Assembly (NCBI GenBank): GCA_002923375.1
Contig: BEIJ01000003.1
Coordinates: forward strand, 1 to 64,000
Direction: 5' to 3'
DNA length: 64,000 nt
Source of the DNA: a bacterium HR33
GTDB taxonomy: Bacteria; Gemmatimonadota; Gemmatimonadetes; Gemmatimonadales; GWC2-71-9
The translations under genes and the position numbers were made by a program. Below are positions 1 through 7,394 of this stretch, one piece after another. The stretch's first letter is position 1. Every line of letters begins with the position of its first letter. Below the pieces are notes generated by a model. The model did not search any database, was not told the origin of the DNA, and saw nothing but the letters and a program-made list of their open reading frames with translations.

Positions 1-22
1 TCCCTAAGCCCCTGCCTTTTTA

Positions 23-81
23 CCATGGACACCTCCTAGGGTCTGCCCCCCTAAAAATTTCTGCCAATCAGGTGTCCAAGG
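23..81. repeat. imperfect inverted repeat downstream of metalloprotease gene
   Basis: The arms at 23-34 and 70-81 are complementary at 11 of 12 positions and are separated by 35 bases. The repeat lies just past the stop of the minus-strand metalloprotease gene. Neither strand carries a T-run after the hairpin, so it does not look like a standard intrinsic terminator. Nothing else is recognisable in bases 1-130. Confidence 0.4.
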
Positions 82-130
82 AAACTGTAGAGCGGGGGAC
101 CTCTGCTCTCAACGGCCCAAGACGGGGGTG

Positions 131-2662
131 CTAGCGGCGGCCCTGGTCCAGGATCTCGTCAATTCTTGCCATAATGTCCTCCCAATGGGCACGCACCATT
201 CCGGTTTGGCCTGAAGCTGCTGCCTGGCCGGCCAGCTCCCGGACGGCTCGCAATTCGGAGCGGGCCAGAGCGGGCAGATCGGTGCGGGCTACGTTGGGCT
301 GGGCTAGCAGTGGGGAAGCCGGCTGGTTCCCGGAGCCCGGGCCGCCTCCTTGGCTCGGCTCCGGAGGTCTGAGGAGTACGGCAAGCCGATCCAGGTATAC
401 CCTGTGGAGCATGCGCCGGTTGGGGTCGCGCGAGCGCTCCAACGCTTCGGCTGCGTTAGCGCCCCACACGGCCGCTCGAAGATCGCTCAAGTATTGTCGT
501 GGCGAGTAGGCAAAGGTTTCTGCCTGCAAAAGCCCCGAGTTGGCGATGCGATCCAGGCGCCTGGCGTCGAGAAGCTGCGACAGTAAGGAAGCCTGCCGGT
601 TGGCTACGGAGGCTCCTCCGGTGGGCGGACCCACGAGGGACAGTATTTCGGCAGGGAGAAGCCACGAAGGTGTAGCAAGGGCTTCCCGTGCGAGGAAGCG
701 CAAGGCTTCGCGCTGGCGAGAGGGCGGTACGGGAGTGTACACGGCTCCTTCCTGGTCAGACGATTTGAGGTCCACGTACACTCCTCCTATCAGGGTCGCC
801 ACGTGGCCCATGTAAAGCGACCACATCCCGACGGCTTCTGCGTAGAGTTCTTCGAGGTCTTCGTAACCGTTGCCCGGCTGAGCGGTCCATTCGACGAGTC
901 TGGGGACTACGCGTTTGAGATTGGCTACGGCGTAGCCGGAGGCGCGGATCGGGTCGTCGCCCAGGTCTTCAGTTTGGGCTCTGGGGTCTACGCTGGACAG
1001 GAACTGGGGTACGTAGCGGTAGGCCATGGGCCCTTCTTGCTCTTCGATCCAGCGGCGCAGGATCGGCAGCTCGTCTTCCGGTGTGGCGGCTTGGGGAATT
1101 ACCCGATACCCCCAGTTGATGATGAACTCGTCGAAGGGGCCGAGCCTGCGGATGAAGTCCTCCGGCTGGAGGCCGTCTCCCGGCTGGGCGACGTAGTTCT
1201 GGCGGGCGTAGTCCATGATGGTGAGAGACACGCCGTAGCGCCGGGCGAAGTTGGGGCTTCTGAGCGAGTCCACCGGGATGGCGCTCGAGGCCACCATGTT
1301 GTGGGGCAGTCCTAGGGCGTGTCCCACCTCATGGGCGATGACGCTTCGGAGGGCGGCTCCGAGCAGTTCGTCGGGGACGTCCAATCCGGTGATGGCGGGA
1401 TTGGCCGCACCGGTCTCGATCACCAGCCGGTTGCGGTAGGATCGCAGATGGTTGTGGTAGAAGGTGATGTCGCTCTCGATGATTTCCCCGGTGCGGGGGT
1501 CGTGGGTGGAGGGACCCACGGCGTTGCGCACGGTGCTCGCGGCCCAGCGGACGGTGGAGTAGCGTACGTCTTCGGGATCCCAATCCGGGTCTTCATCGGG
1601 CGTCGGGGGTTCTCGGGCTATGATGGCGTTGCGGAAGCCGGCTGCTTCGAATGCCTTTTGCCACATCTCGATTCCTTCCTTGACGTAGCGGCGCCACTTG
1701 GGAGGGGTGGCGGGATCGAGGTAATAGACGATCGGTTTTACGGGTTCGGTGAGCTCGCCCCGGGCGTAGGCTTGGGGATCTTTAGGCTCGAGGCGCCAGC
1801 GCCGGATAAACCTCTGGGAGGCGGCTTTCTGGGCGTCCAGGCCGTAGTTGATCTGCTCGATGGTGAAGAAACCCACCCTGGGGTCGGCGTAGCGCGGGCG
1901 CATCGGTTTTTCCGGCAGCAGGACGAGGGACTGGCGCATCTCCATTGTGAGGGCGTTGCTTCGCTGGTCGAAGGGCGGCTCTCCGGCCTCGAAGGTCTGG
2001 GTGTGCCGGACCTCCACGTTGAGGGGGAACGACTTGATCGAAGTTATGTAGCTCCTTCCGGTATCGAGGCGGCGCACCTGGTATTGGCGGCGCTGGGCGG
2101 GGGAGAGACCCGCAATGCCGGGTGTGTCGCCGGAGAAAAAGTCGGTTACGTCGATTACGTAGCTTTGGCTATCTGGGCCTATGGCTTGAACGGGGAAGCC
2201 TCCCAATATCGGGCCCAAGTTGTTGGCGGCGACGGAACGGGCGATGGGGAGGGAGTCGTCGGCGACGGCTTCGTAGCTTAGGCTACGGAGGTAAATGGCG
2301 TTGTTTTGCCGTTCCCAGCGGACTATCCGTTCGGCGACCGACTGTCCGGCGGAGGTGAACCCGGGAAAGTTGACGGGTACGCCGGCGATGCGGGTCACGA
2401 GGAGGAAGTCCCGGCCAAGGAGGGAGTCGGGGATCTGGAAGTACCATTTGTCGTCGACGTGGTGGACGATAATCGCTCCGCTGTCGGTTCGGGCGCGCTG
2501 GGTTATGACTTCGTCGTAGGGTCGCGGGCCGCGCCGCTGTGGTGTAGTTTCGCGCTGCTGGGCTAACGTGGCTGTGGGCCCGGGGAGCGCGGCGGCGCCA
2601 GGTAGCAGGCCTGCGGTGTGCGCGAACAGTATTGTAACGGCGACGGCGGTTGGAGTTCTCAT
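131..2662 (-). CDS. secreted zinc-dependent metalloprotease (DUF5117/DUF5118 type)
   Basis: Predicted exported zinc metalloprotease of 843 residues. Residues 1-35 form a signal peptide ending near an Ala-Gln cleavage site. The metzincin-type zinc motif HEVGHALGLPHN lies at residues 444-455 (HExxHxxGxxH), so the catalytic core is intact. The N-terminal 300 residues match the layout of DUF5118/DUF5117 proteins, which are common as large secreted proteins in Bacteroidota, Acidobacteriota and Gemmatimonadota; the substrate is unknown. A purine-rich stretch (gagaggg) about 8 bases upstream supports the ATG at 2662. The gene is transcribed away from a small lipoprotein gene only 34 bases away, so the two share a very compact divergent promoter region. 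Family assignment is from recalled sequence pattern; protease activity follows from the motif. Confidence 0.88.
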   Translation of the reverse strand: MRTPTAVAVTILFAHTAGLLPGAAALPGPTATLAQQRETTPQRRGPRPYDEVITQRARTDSGAIIVHHVDDKWYFQIPDSLLGRDFLLVTRIAGVPVNFPGFTSAGQSVAERIVRWERQNNAIYLRSLSYEAVADDSLPIARSVAANNLGPILGGFPVQAIGPDSQSYVIDVTDFFSGDTPGIAGLSPAQRRQYQVRRLDTGRSYITSIKSFPLNVEVRHTQTFEAGEPPFDQRSNALTMEMRQSLVLLPEKPMRPRYADPRVGFFTIEQINYGLDAQKAASQRFIRRWRLEPKDPQAYARGELTEPVKPIVYYLDPATPPKWRRYVKEGIEMWQKAFEAAGFRNAIIAREPPTPDEDPDWDPEDVRYSTVRWAASTVRNAVGPSTHDPRTGEIIESDITFYHNHLRSYRNRLVIETGAANPAITGLDVPDELLGAALRSVIAHEVGHALGLPHNMVASSAIPVDSLRSPNFARRYGVSLTIMDYARQNYVAQPGDGLQPEDFIRRLGPFDEFIINWGYRVIPQAATPEDELPILRRWIEEQEGPMAYRYVPQFLSSVDPRAQTEDLGDDPIRASGYAVANLKRVVPRLVEWTAQPGNGYEDLEELYAEAVGMWSLYMGHVATLIGGVYVDLKSSDQEGAVYTPVPPSRQREALRFLAREALATPSWLLPAEILSLVGPPTGGASVANRQASLLSQLLDARRLDRIANSGLLQAETFAYSPRQYLSDLRAAVWGANAAEALERSRDPNRRMLHRVYLDRLAVLLRPPEPSQGGGPGSGNQPASPLLAQPNVARTDLPALARSELRAVRELAGQAAASGQTGMVRAHWEDIMARIDEILDQGRR

Positions 2663-2696
2663 GGAGTTGCCCTCTCGCTGCTTGGAAGAGCCGGGA

Positions 2697-3083
2697 ATGT
2701 ACGACAGACGGTTATCGGGCGCTAGCGGTCTAGCGCTTTTCTCCGGGTTGGTTATCGCGGCTGCTGCGGCTTTTAATCTAAGCGGGTGCAGTGGCGGCGG
2801 CCGCGCTCATTTGAGCGCACCGGCTCCACTGGGTCTTACGGAGACTTATTTCTGCGTGGTCGCCGCGGTCAACCAGCTGGGATACCGGGTGGAGCGCGCG
2901 GACCGGGCCGCAGTGGTGGTTTCAGCCCGGTCGTTGCGCCCGCGCGGGCGGCTGCCGTCCGGTGACCCTCGCTATGACGAGCTTACGGTGTCGGTAGCGC
3001 AGGAGCCGACGGGTGACGTCCTTCACGTGGTGGCGACCGATCGGGGGCACGCCAGAGCGGTGCTGGAGCGCTGCGGGGGTTGA
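2697..3083 (+). CDS. small putative lipoprotein of unknown function
   Basis: A 128-residue protein. The N-terminus has basic residues, a hydrophobic stretch and a lipobox-like LSGC with Cys31, so it is probably a lipid-anchored envelope protein. The rest (about 95 residues) has alternating beta-type sequence and no family I recognise. I chose ATG 2697 because it starts the signal peptide and has ggaagag upstream; the open frame extends to 2568, but that would run into the divergent metalloprotease gene. A response regulator follows 48 bases downstream. A perfect hairpin lies inside the signal-peptide codons (separate entry). Confidence 0.6.
   Translation: MYDRRLSGASGLALFSGLVIAAAAAFNLSGCSGGGRAHLSAPAPLGLTETYFCVVAAVNQLGYRVERADRAAVVVSARSLRPRGRLPSGDPRYDELTVSVAQEPTGDVLHVVATDRGHARAVLERCGG
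2719..2740 (+). other. terminator-like hairpin inside the lipoprotein signal-peptide codons
   Basis: A perfect 7-bp stem (2719-2725 with 2730-2736) closes a 4-base loop and is followed by TTTT at 2737-2740. It lies about 20 bases into the small lipoprotein gene. It has the form of a weak intrinsic terminator or an early translational hairpin. It may be coincidental, since both arms encode ordinary residues. Confidence 0.3.
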
Positions 3084-3131
3084 TTAGGGAGGCTTTGGAA
3101 AGCGGATCTGGGCTGGCATACGGAGCTTTGA

Positions 3132-3515
3132 GTGGGCACATTGAGTACGGTGAAGGTATTGGTGGTCGACGACAACGCCGAGGTCCGGAACGGCCTTGCC
3201 AAGGTGCTTCGCCGCGCGGGTTTCGACGTCTATACCGCAGGGCACGGCCTGGAAGCTCTGGCGGAGTTGGAACGGCGCAGCTTCGACGCCATCGTTTCCG
3301 ACATCATGATGCCGGTCATGGACGGCATGCGGTTCCATGAAACGATAATCCAGCGGTACCCCGACATGGCACGGCGGGTACTGTTCATCAGTGCGTGGTT
3401 CGACGATCCGAAGGTGAAATCCTTCCTCGATTCCACGGGTTGCCCCGTGCTCAGCAAGCCTTTCGATATCTCCGACTTTGTCACCCGGGTCAAGCAGGTG
3501 GCCGAAACCGCTTGA
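3132..3515 (+). CDS. single-domain response regulator (CheY-like receiver)
   Basis: A stand-alone receiver domain of 127 residues with all the phosphorylation residues: acidic pair D13-D14, phospho-acceptor D57 in VSDIMMP, S87 in the T/S position, and K109 in the SKP motif. There is no output domain, so it must act through protein contact or as a phosphorelay intermediate. GTG 3132 is used as the start; TTG 3141 would remove three residues and is equally possible. No histidine kinase is nearby, so its partner is encoded elsewhere. It precedes envelope cluster A with a gap of about 110 bases that holds no recognisable gene; a functional link to that cluster is not shown. Confidence 0.9.
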   Translation: MGTLSTVKVLVVDDNAEVRNGLAKVLRRAGFDVYTAGHGLEALAELERRSFDAIVSDIMMPVMDGMRFHETIIQRYPDMARRVLFISAWFDDPKVKSFLDSTGCPVLSKPFDISDFVTRVKQVAETA

Positions 3516-3625
3516 GGGGCCCGGGGCTTCGGCTCAGGGCTATCAGTTCCGCGTTAGATATGAGTGAGAGGCTACGGGTGCTATCCCGATGGGAACCTGG
3601 AAGGGAATCGGCGGTAGTTAGCAAC

Positions 3626-4102
3626 ATGCTGCGCCCCGGAGTGATCGCGGCGTTCTGGACTCTGACAGCGGCGGGCTGGCTTTTTGCGGCAGCTATAGCC
3701 GGGAGGGAGGCCGTCGCAGATCGTCGGCAAGAGAAGGCTGCATCGGCCTTAAACATCTCACCAACATCGATGCCTACGATCGGGAACACGCCGTTCGGTT
3801 GGACGACCCGGAACTGCGCCGATATCCGTTCCTGTACGCCGTGGAAGCGGGTTACATGAGGTTGACCGAAGCGGAGGCCAGGGGGCTCGGGTGCCCAATG
3901 TGTGGCAGGGGAGGGCCGGAGGGCCCACCTGGGAGCAGGACGGGTACGAGCCGGCGCTCAGGGGTATTTATGACGACCGGGGCCGGCTCATGGTGGTGAT
4001 CAACTGGAACACCGATTTGGGAGACGCGTGGGAGTGGGCGGAGGATCCTTTTGACCCTATCAGCTGGGTGTGAACCTAGTGATCTACGGCATGACGCGGT
4101 AA
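3626..4102 (+). pseudogene. broken DUF4159 gene (internal deletion plus frameshifts)
   Basis: Three reading frames together carry pieces of a DUF4159 protein. Frame 2 from ATG 3626 gives a hydrophobic signal-like segment. Frame 1 (about 3752-3885) gives the LKHLTNI and LDDPELRRYPFLY region. Frame 3 (about 3888-4056) gives GRLMVVINWNTDLGDAWEW. Frame 2 (4058-4102) gives the C-terminal YQLGVNLVIYGMTR and a stop. These correspond in order to an intact paralogue at 10015-10827, whose matching segments are ADDPEIFKYPVAY, GRLMVIVNYNNDIGDYWEW and YKLGINYIVYALTH. The central block (GGFLIVDD onward) is missing, so there is an internal deletion near 3885 as well as frameshifts. The piece sits directly upstream of the VWA gene of cluster A. 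Confidence 0.8.
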
Positions 4103-4137
4103 GAGACCACTGTATCGTACTCGGTGGGGGGCACAGC

Positions 4138-6414
4138 TTGTTCGAGTTCTGGTTCAAGTATCCGCCGGTGCTGTTCGAGAGGGGGACCGTGGTTTTCGCA
4201 GGAGGGTGGTCCTGGTTGGCCTTGGGACTGGTGGGGCTCGGTGCGGTTGCGTCCGTATGGAGCTACTTTCGGGCTCCCGCGAGACTGCTCCGGAGGGACA
4301 GAGCGATCCTGCTGGCTGGGAGATTAGCTGTGTTGGCTCTGCTCGCCTTCGCGTTAAGCCGGCCCGTGCTGGTAGTTCCCGCCGTGAGGCCGCAGGAAAA
4401 CACCTTGGCGGTGCTGATCGACGATTCCCGGAGTATGGAAGTAGCGGACGTGGCCGGCGATGCTAGGGGCCGCGCCTTGCAGCGGATTTTGGGGGACGAC
4501 CGCTCGGGTCTACTGGCCCGTCTCCGCGAGCAATTCAAGGTGCAGCTGTACCGTTTTTCGGATCGGGTCGAAAGGATTTCGGGCCTGTCCGAGCTCTCCT
4601 TTCTGGGCGATCGGACCGATCTTGCCCGAGCCCTGGAGCGGGTGAGGAGAGATTTGTCGCGCGTGCCTTCGGCGGGCGTTGTTCTGCTGACCGACGGGGG
4701 TCACAATGGCTCTACCGACCTAGGGGAAGCGCGCCTGGAATTGGCCGGGGCCGGGCTCCCGGTGTACGTCGTGGGGGTGGGAAGCGATCGGTTGAGCCGG
4801 GACATAGAGCTGAGCAGGCTGCAGGGGCCGTCTTCGGCGCTCAGGGGCTCTACGGTGATGCTGGATCTTTCGATTTCGCAGCGGGGTTTTGCCGGGCGCA
4901 GGGTGAAGGTGAACGTGGAAGACAACGGCCAGATCGTGGCCTCGAGAGAGATCGAGTTGGGAGGAGACGGCGAAGCCTCCACTGCCAGGATTGCCTTCGA
5001 GCTGCGGCAAGGGGGCCCGCGGCTGGTGGCGGCTTACGTCGCTCCGGAGCCGGAGGAGCAGGTGCGGGAGAACAACCGCCGGGAGATCCTGATAGCGGTG
5101 CAGGACCGGAGGGAAAAAATTCTCTACTTTGAGGGAGAGCCGCGGTTCGAGGTGAAGTTCTTGCGCCGTGCCGTTGCGGATGATCCCAATCTGCAGCTGG
5201 TGGTCTTGCAGCGCACCGCGGAGAACAAATTTCTCCGCCTCGACGTGGATCACGAGGACGAGCTAGCGGCGGGGTTTCCCAAGACTAGAGCCGAGCTGTT
5301 TCGCTATAGGGCTCTGATCTTGGGAAGTGTGGAGGCTAGCTTCTTCACCCACGATCAGCTTCAGATGATCGCCGATTTCGTGCGCCAGCGTGGGGGAGGT
5401 CTCCTGCTTTTGGGGGGCAGGCGGGCGCTGAGCGAAGGAGGTTACGCGGAGACTCCTCTGGCGGATGCGCTGCCGGTTCTGCTGGAGCGGAGAGCTCCGC
5501 AGGATACCGCGGTCTCGTTTCACGAGATCAAGATCGAGCTCACTCCAGCCGGCAGGATTCATCCGGCACTGCAACTGGATGCCGATCCGGAGGCGAGCGC
5601 CAGGCGCTGGAATTCACTGCCTTCGTTGTCCACGGTCAACTTAGTGCGATCCGTCAAACCGGCCGCCACGACCTTGCTACTGGGTCGCGCGGCCGATCTG
5701 CGCGACCCTATGCCGGTGCTCACTTTTCACCGCTACGGCAGAGGGAAGGTTGCGGTTTTTGCAGTGCAGGATTCGTGGCTGTGGCAGATGCACGCCGACA
5801 TACCGCTGGAGGATCTGACGCACGAAACCTTGTGGCGGCAGCTGCTGCGCTGGCTCTTGAGCGACGTGCCGGATCCGGTTGCGGTGTCGGTCTCTCCTCC
5901 GCGGGTGCCCGTGGGAGAAACGGTGAATGTCACCGCTGAAGTTGCCGATTCGGCTTTTTGGGGGGTGAACGGGGCGGTGGTGCGCGGCCGGGTGAGGGCG
6001 CCGGACGGATCGGAGAAGGTGGTGTCGCTGGAGTGGTCGGTGACCCGGGACGGCGAGTATCAGGGCCGGGTGGCTCTCGAGCAGCCCGGCTTGCACGAGC
6101 TAATCATCGAGGCGCAAGCCGGTGGAACTGTGCTGGGCAATGCCTCAGCCTACGTCATGGTCGGGGGTGAGAGCGAGGAGATGTTTTCACCCACCTTGAG
6201 GCGGGCGGCGCTGGAAGAGCTGGCCCGGGAAACGGGAGGGCGGTTTTACCGGCTGGAGGACGCCGCCAGGCTACCCCAGGAAGTGAAGTACAGCCGTGCT
6301 GGCTTGAGCGTGCTGGAGGAACACGAGCTGTGGAACATGCCCGTAGTGCTGTTCCTCTTGATCGCCCTCCTCGGTGCCGAGTGGGGATATCGAAAGTACC
6401 GGGGTTTGGTGTGA
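4138..6414 (+). CDS. membrane VWA-domain protein with glutamine-amidotransferase-like domain
   Basis: About 758 residues. Two N-terminal membrane segments are followed by a von Willebrand factor A domain whose metal site reads DDSRS (DxSxS), then a beta-rich region, then an amidotransferase-like domain (around GGGLLLLGGRRALSEGGY) that lacks an obvious catalytic Cys. A C-terminal membrane segment precedes the stop. The open frame reaches back to 4051, but that part overlaps the DUF4159 pseudogene. TTG 4138 gives the expected FEFWFKYPP start and follows a G-rich ribosome-binding site. VWA proteins next to MoxR ATPases usually act in assembly or metal-dependent folding of envelope complexes; this one opens cluster A. 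The next gene starts within its stop codon (GTGA). Confidence 0.8.
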   Translation: MFEFWFKYPPVLFERGTVVFAGGWSWLALGLVGLGAVASVWSYFRAPARLLRRDRAILLAGRLAVLALLAFALSRPVLVVPAVRPQENTLAVLIDDSRSMEVADVAGDARGRALQRILGDDRSGLLARLREQFKVQLYRFSDRVERISGLSELSFLGDRTDLARALERVRRDLSRVPSAGVVLLTDGGHNGSTDLGEARLELAGAGLPVYVVGVGSDRLSRDIELSRLQGPSSALRGSTVMLDLSISQRGFAGRRVKVNVEDNGQIVASREIELGGDGEASTARIAFELRQGGPRLVAAYVAPEPEEQVRENNRREILIAVQDRREKILYFEGEPRFEVKFLRRAVADDPNLQLVVLQRTAENKFLRLDVDHEDELAAGFPKTRAELFRYRALILGSVEASFFTHDQLQMIADFVRQRGGGLLLLGGRRALSEGGYAETPLADALPVLLERRAPQDTAVSFHEIKIELTPAGRIHPALQLDADPEASARRWNSLPSLSTVNLVRSVKPAATTLLLGRAADLRDPMPVLTFHRYGRGKVAVFAVQDSWLWQMHADIPLEDLTHETLWRQLLRWLLSDVPDPVAVSVSPPRVPVGETVNVTAEVADSAFWGVNGAVVRGRVRAPDGSEKVVSLEWSVTRDGEYQGRVALEQPGLHELIIEAQAGGTVLGNASAYVMVGGESEEMFSPTLRRAALEELARETGGRFYRLEDAARLPQEVKYSRAGLSVLEEHELWNMPVVLFLLIALLGAEWGYRKYRGLV

Positions 6415-7394
6415 GAGGTGCGGCTGTCGCCTGCGGATTGGTACTGGCCGCTGCGGCTCCCTGCGCCGGTCAGACGCATCTGGTGATCGTAAGCGGCTTG
6501 GGAGGAGATCCGCAGTACACCGAGGCCTTTTACCAGTGGGGAGCTGCGCTGGCCGATGCGGCATCCAAGCTGGGAGTGCCCGATACCAACATTTTTTTCT
6601 TGGCGGAAAACCCCGAGAGAGATCGGAGAATCGCCGGAGCTCCCACCAGGGAAGAGGTAGCGCGGGTTTTATCCCGCTTGGAGGGAAAGGTGCAGGGGCA
6701 GCGGAGCGCTCTCTGGATCGTTCTGATCGGGCATGGTAGCGACCGGGGGGAGCCGCGCCTGAGTCTTCCCGGGCCGGATCTTTCCGCGAGAGAGCTGGGA
6801 CAGATGCTGGAGCGCTTCTCCGGAGCTAGGGTAGCGGTAATCAACACGGCAAGCGCGAGCGGGGGATTCCTCCCGGTTCTCTCTCGGTCAGGTAGGGTGG
6901 TCGTGACCGCAACGCGCTCCGGGTTCGAGCAGAATCAAACCCTCTTTCCCAAGTTTTTCTCGGAAGCTTTTTCCGGTACCGGAGCGGATCTCGACAAGGA
7001 CGGGAGGATCTCGCTGCTGGAAGCTTTTGTTTACGCTCGGGAGTCGGTGCGCCGGTATTACGAGGCGGACCAGCGCTTGCTGACGGAGCACGCCATGCTG
7101 GACGACGACGGGGATGGTGCGGGCACCGACCAGCCTTCCGAAAGCGAAGGAGACGGAGTGCTAGCAGCGCGAATGTTTTTGGACGCGGGAGTCTTGCCGG
7201 AGGCGATGGTAGCGGATGCAGAACTCGCCGCTCTTCTGGCGAGGAAGGACTCTTTGGAGGCGAGAATCGCAGAGCTCCGGTCGGTGCGCGGGGCGATGGC
7301 TCAGGGTGAGTACGAAAAGAGGTTGGAGGAACTCTTGGTGGAGCTCGCTCTAGTGGACCGCGCTATAAGGGAGCGCGGAGGCCGGGACCGGTGA
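6411..7394 (+). CDS. secreted caspase-fold (C13-like) protein with EF-hand loop, catalytic Cys replaced by Ser
   Basis: A 327-residue exported protein; residues 1-20 are a signal peptide. The fold signature of the caspase/legumain clan is visible: a first strand HLVIVSGLGG, a GHG motif with H108, and a second strand VAVINTASASGGF. In active members the latter reads SCxSGGF; here Ser148 takes the Cys position, so cysteine-protease activity is doubtful. Residues 193-204 form a canonical EF-hand loop (D-D-D-G-I-E at the ligand positions), and a second acidic DDDGDG patch follows, so calcium binding is likely. The C-terminus is a short coiled coil. GTG 6411 overlaps the upstream stop as GTGA, and the frame has no better start. 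It belongs to cluster A between a VWA protein and a TPR peptidase. Confidence 0.75.
   Translation: MRGAAVACGLVLAAAAPCAGQTHLVIVSGLGGDPQYTEAFYQWGAALADAASKLGVPDTNIFFLAENPERDRRIAGAPTREEVARVLSRLEGKVQGQRSALWIVLIGHGSDRGEPRLSLPGPDLSARELGQMLERFSGARVAVINTASASGGFLPVLSRSGRVVVTATRSGFEQNQTLFPKFFSEAFSGTGADLDKDGRISLLEAFVYARESVRRYYEADQRLLTEHAMLDDDGDGAGTDQPSESEGDGVLAARMFLDAGVLPEAMVADAELAALLARKDSLEARIAELRSVRGAMAQGEYEKRLEELLVELALVDRAIRERGGRDR

Noticed and set aside
1319-2281. 320-codon plus-strand open frame inside the metalloprotease gene
   Set aside because: It is an antisense shadow with Gly/Val-rich low-complexity composition; the minus-strand gene has a signal peptide and an intact zinc motif.
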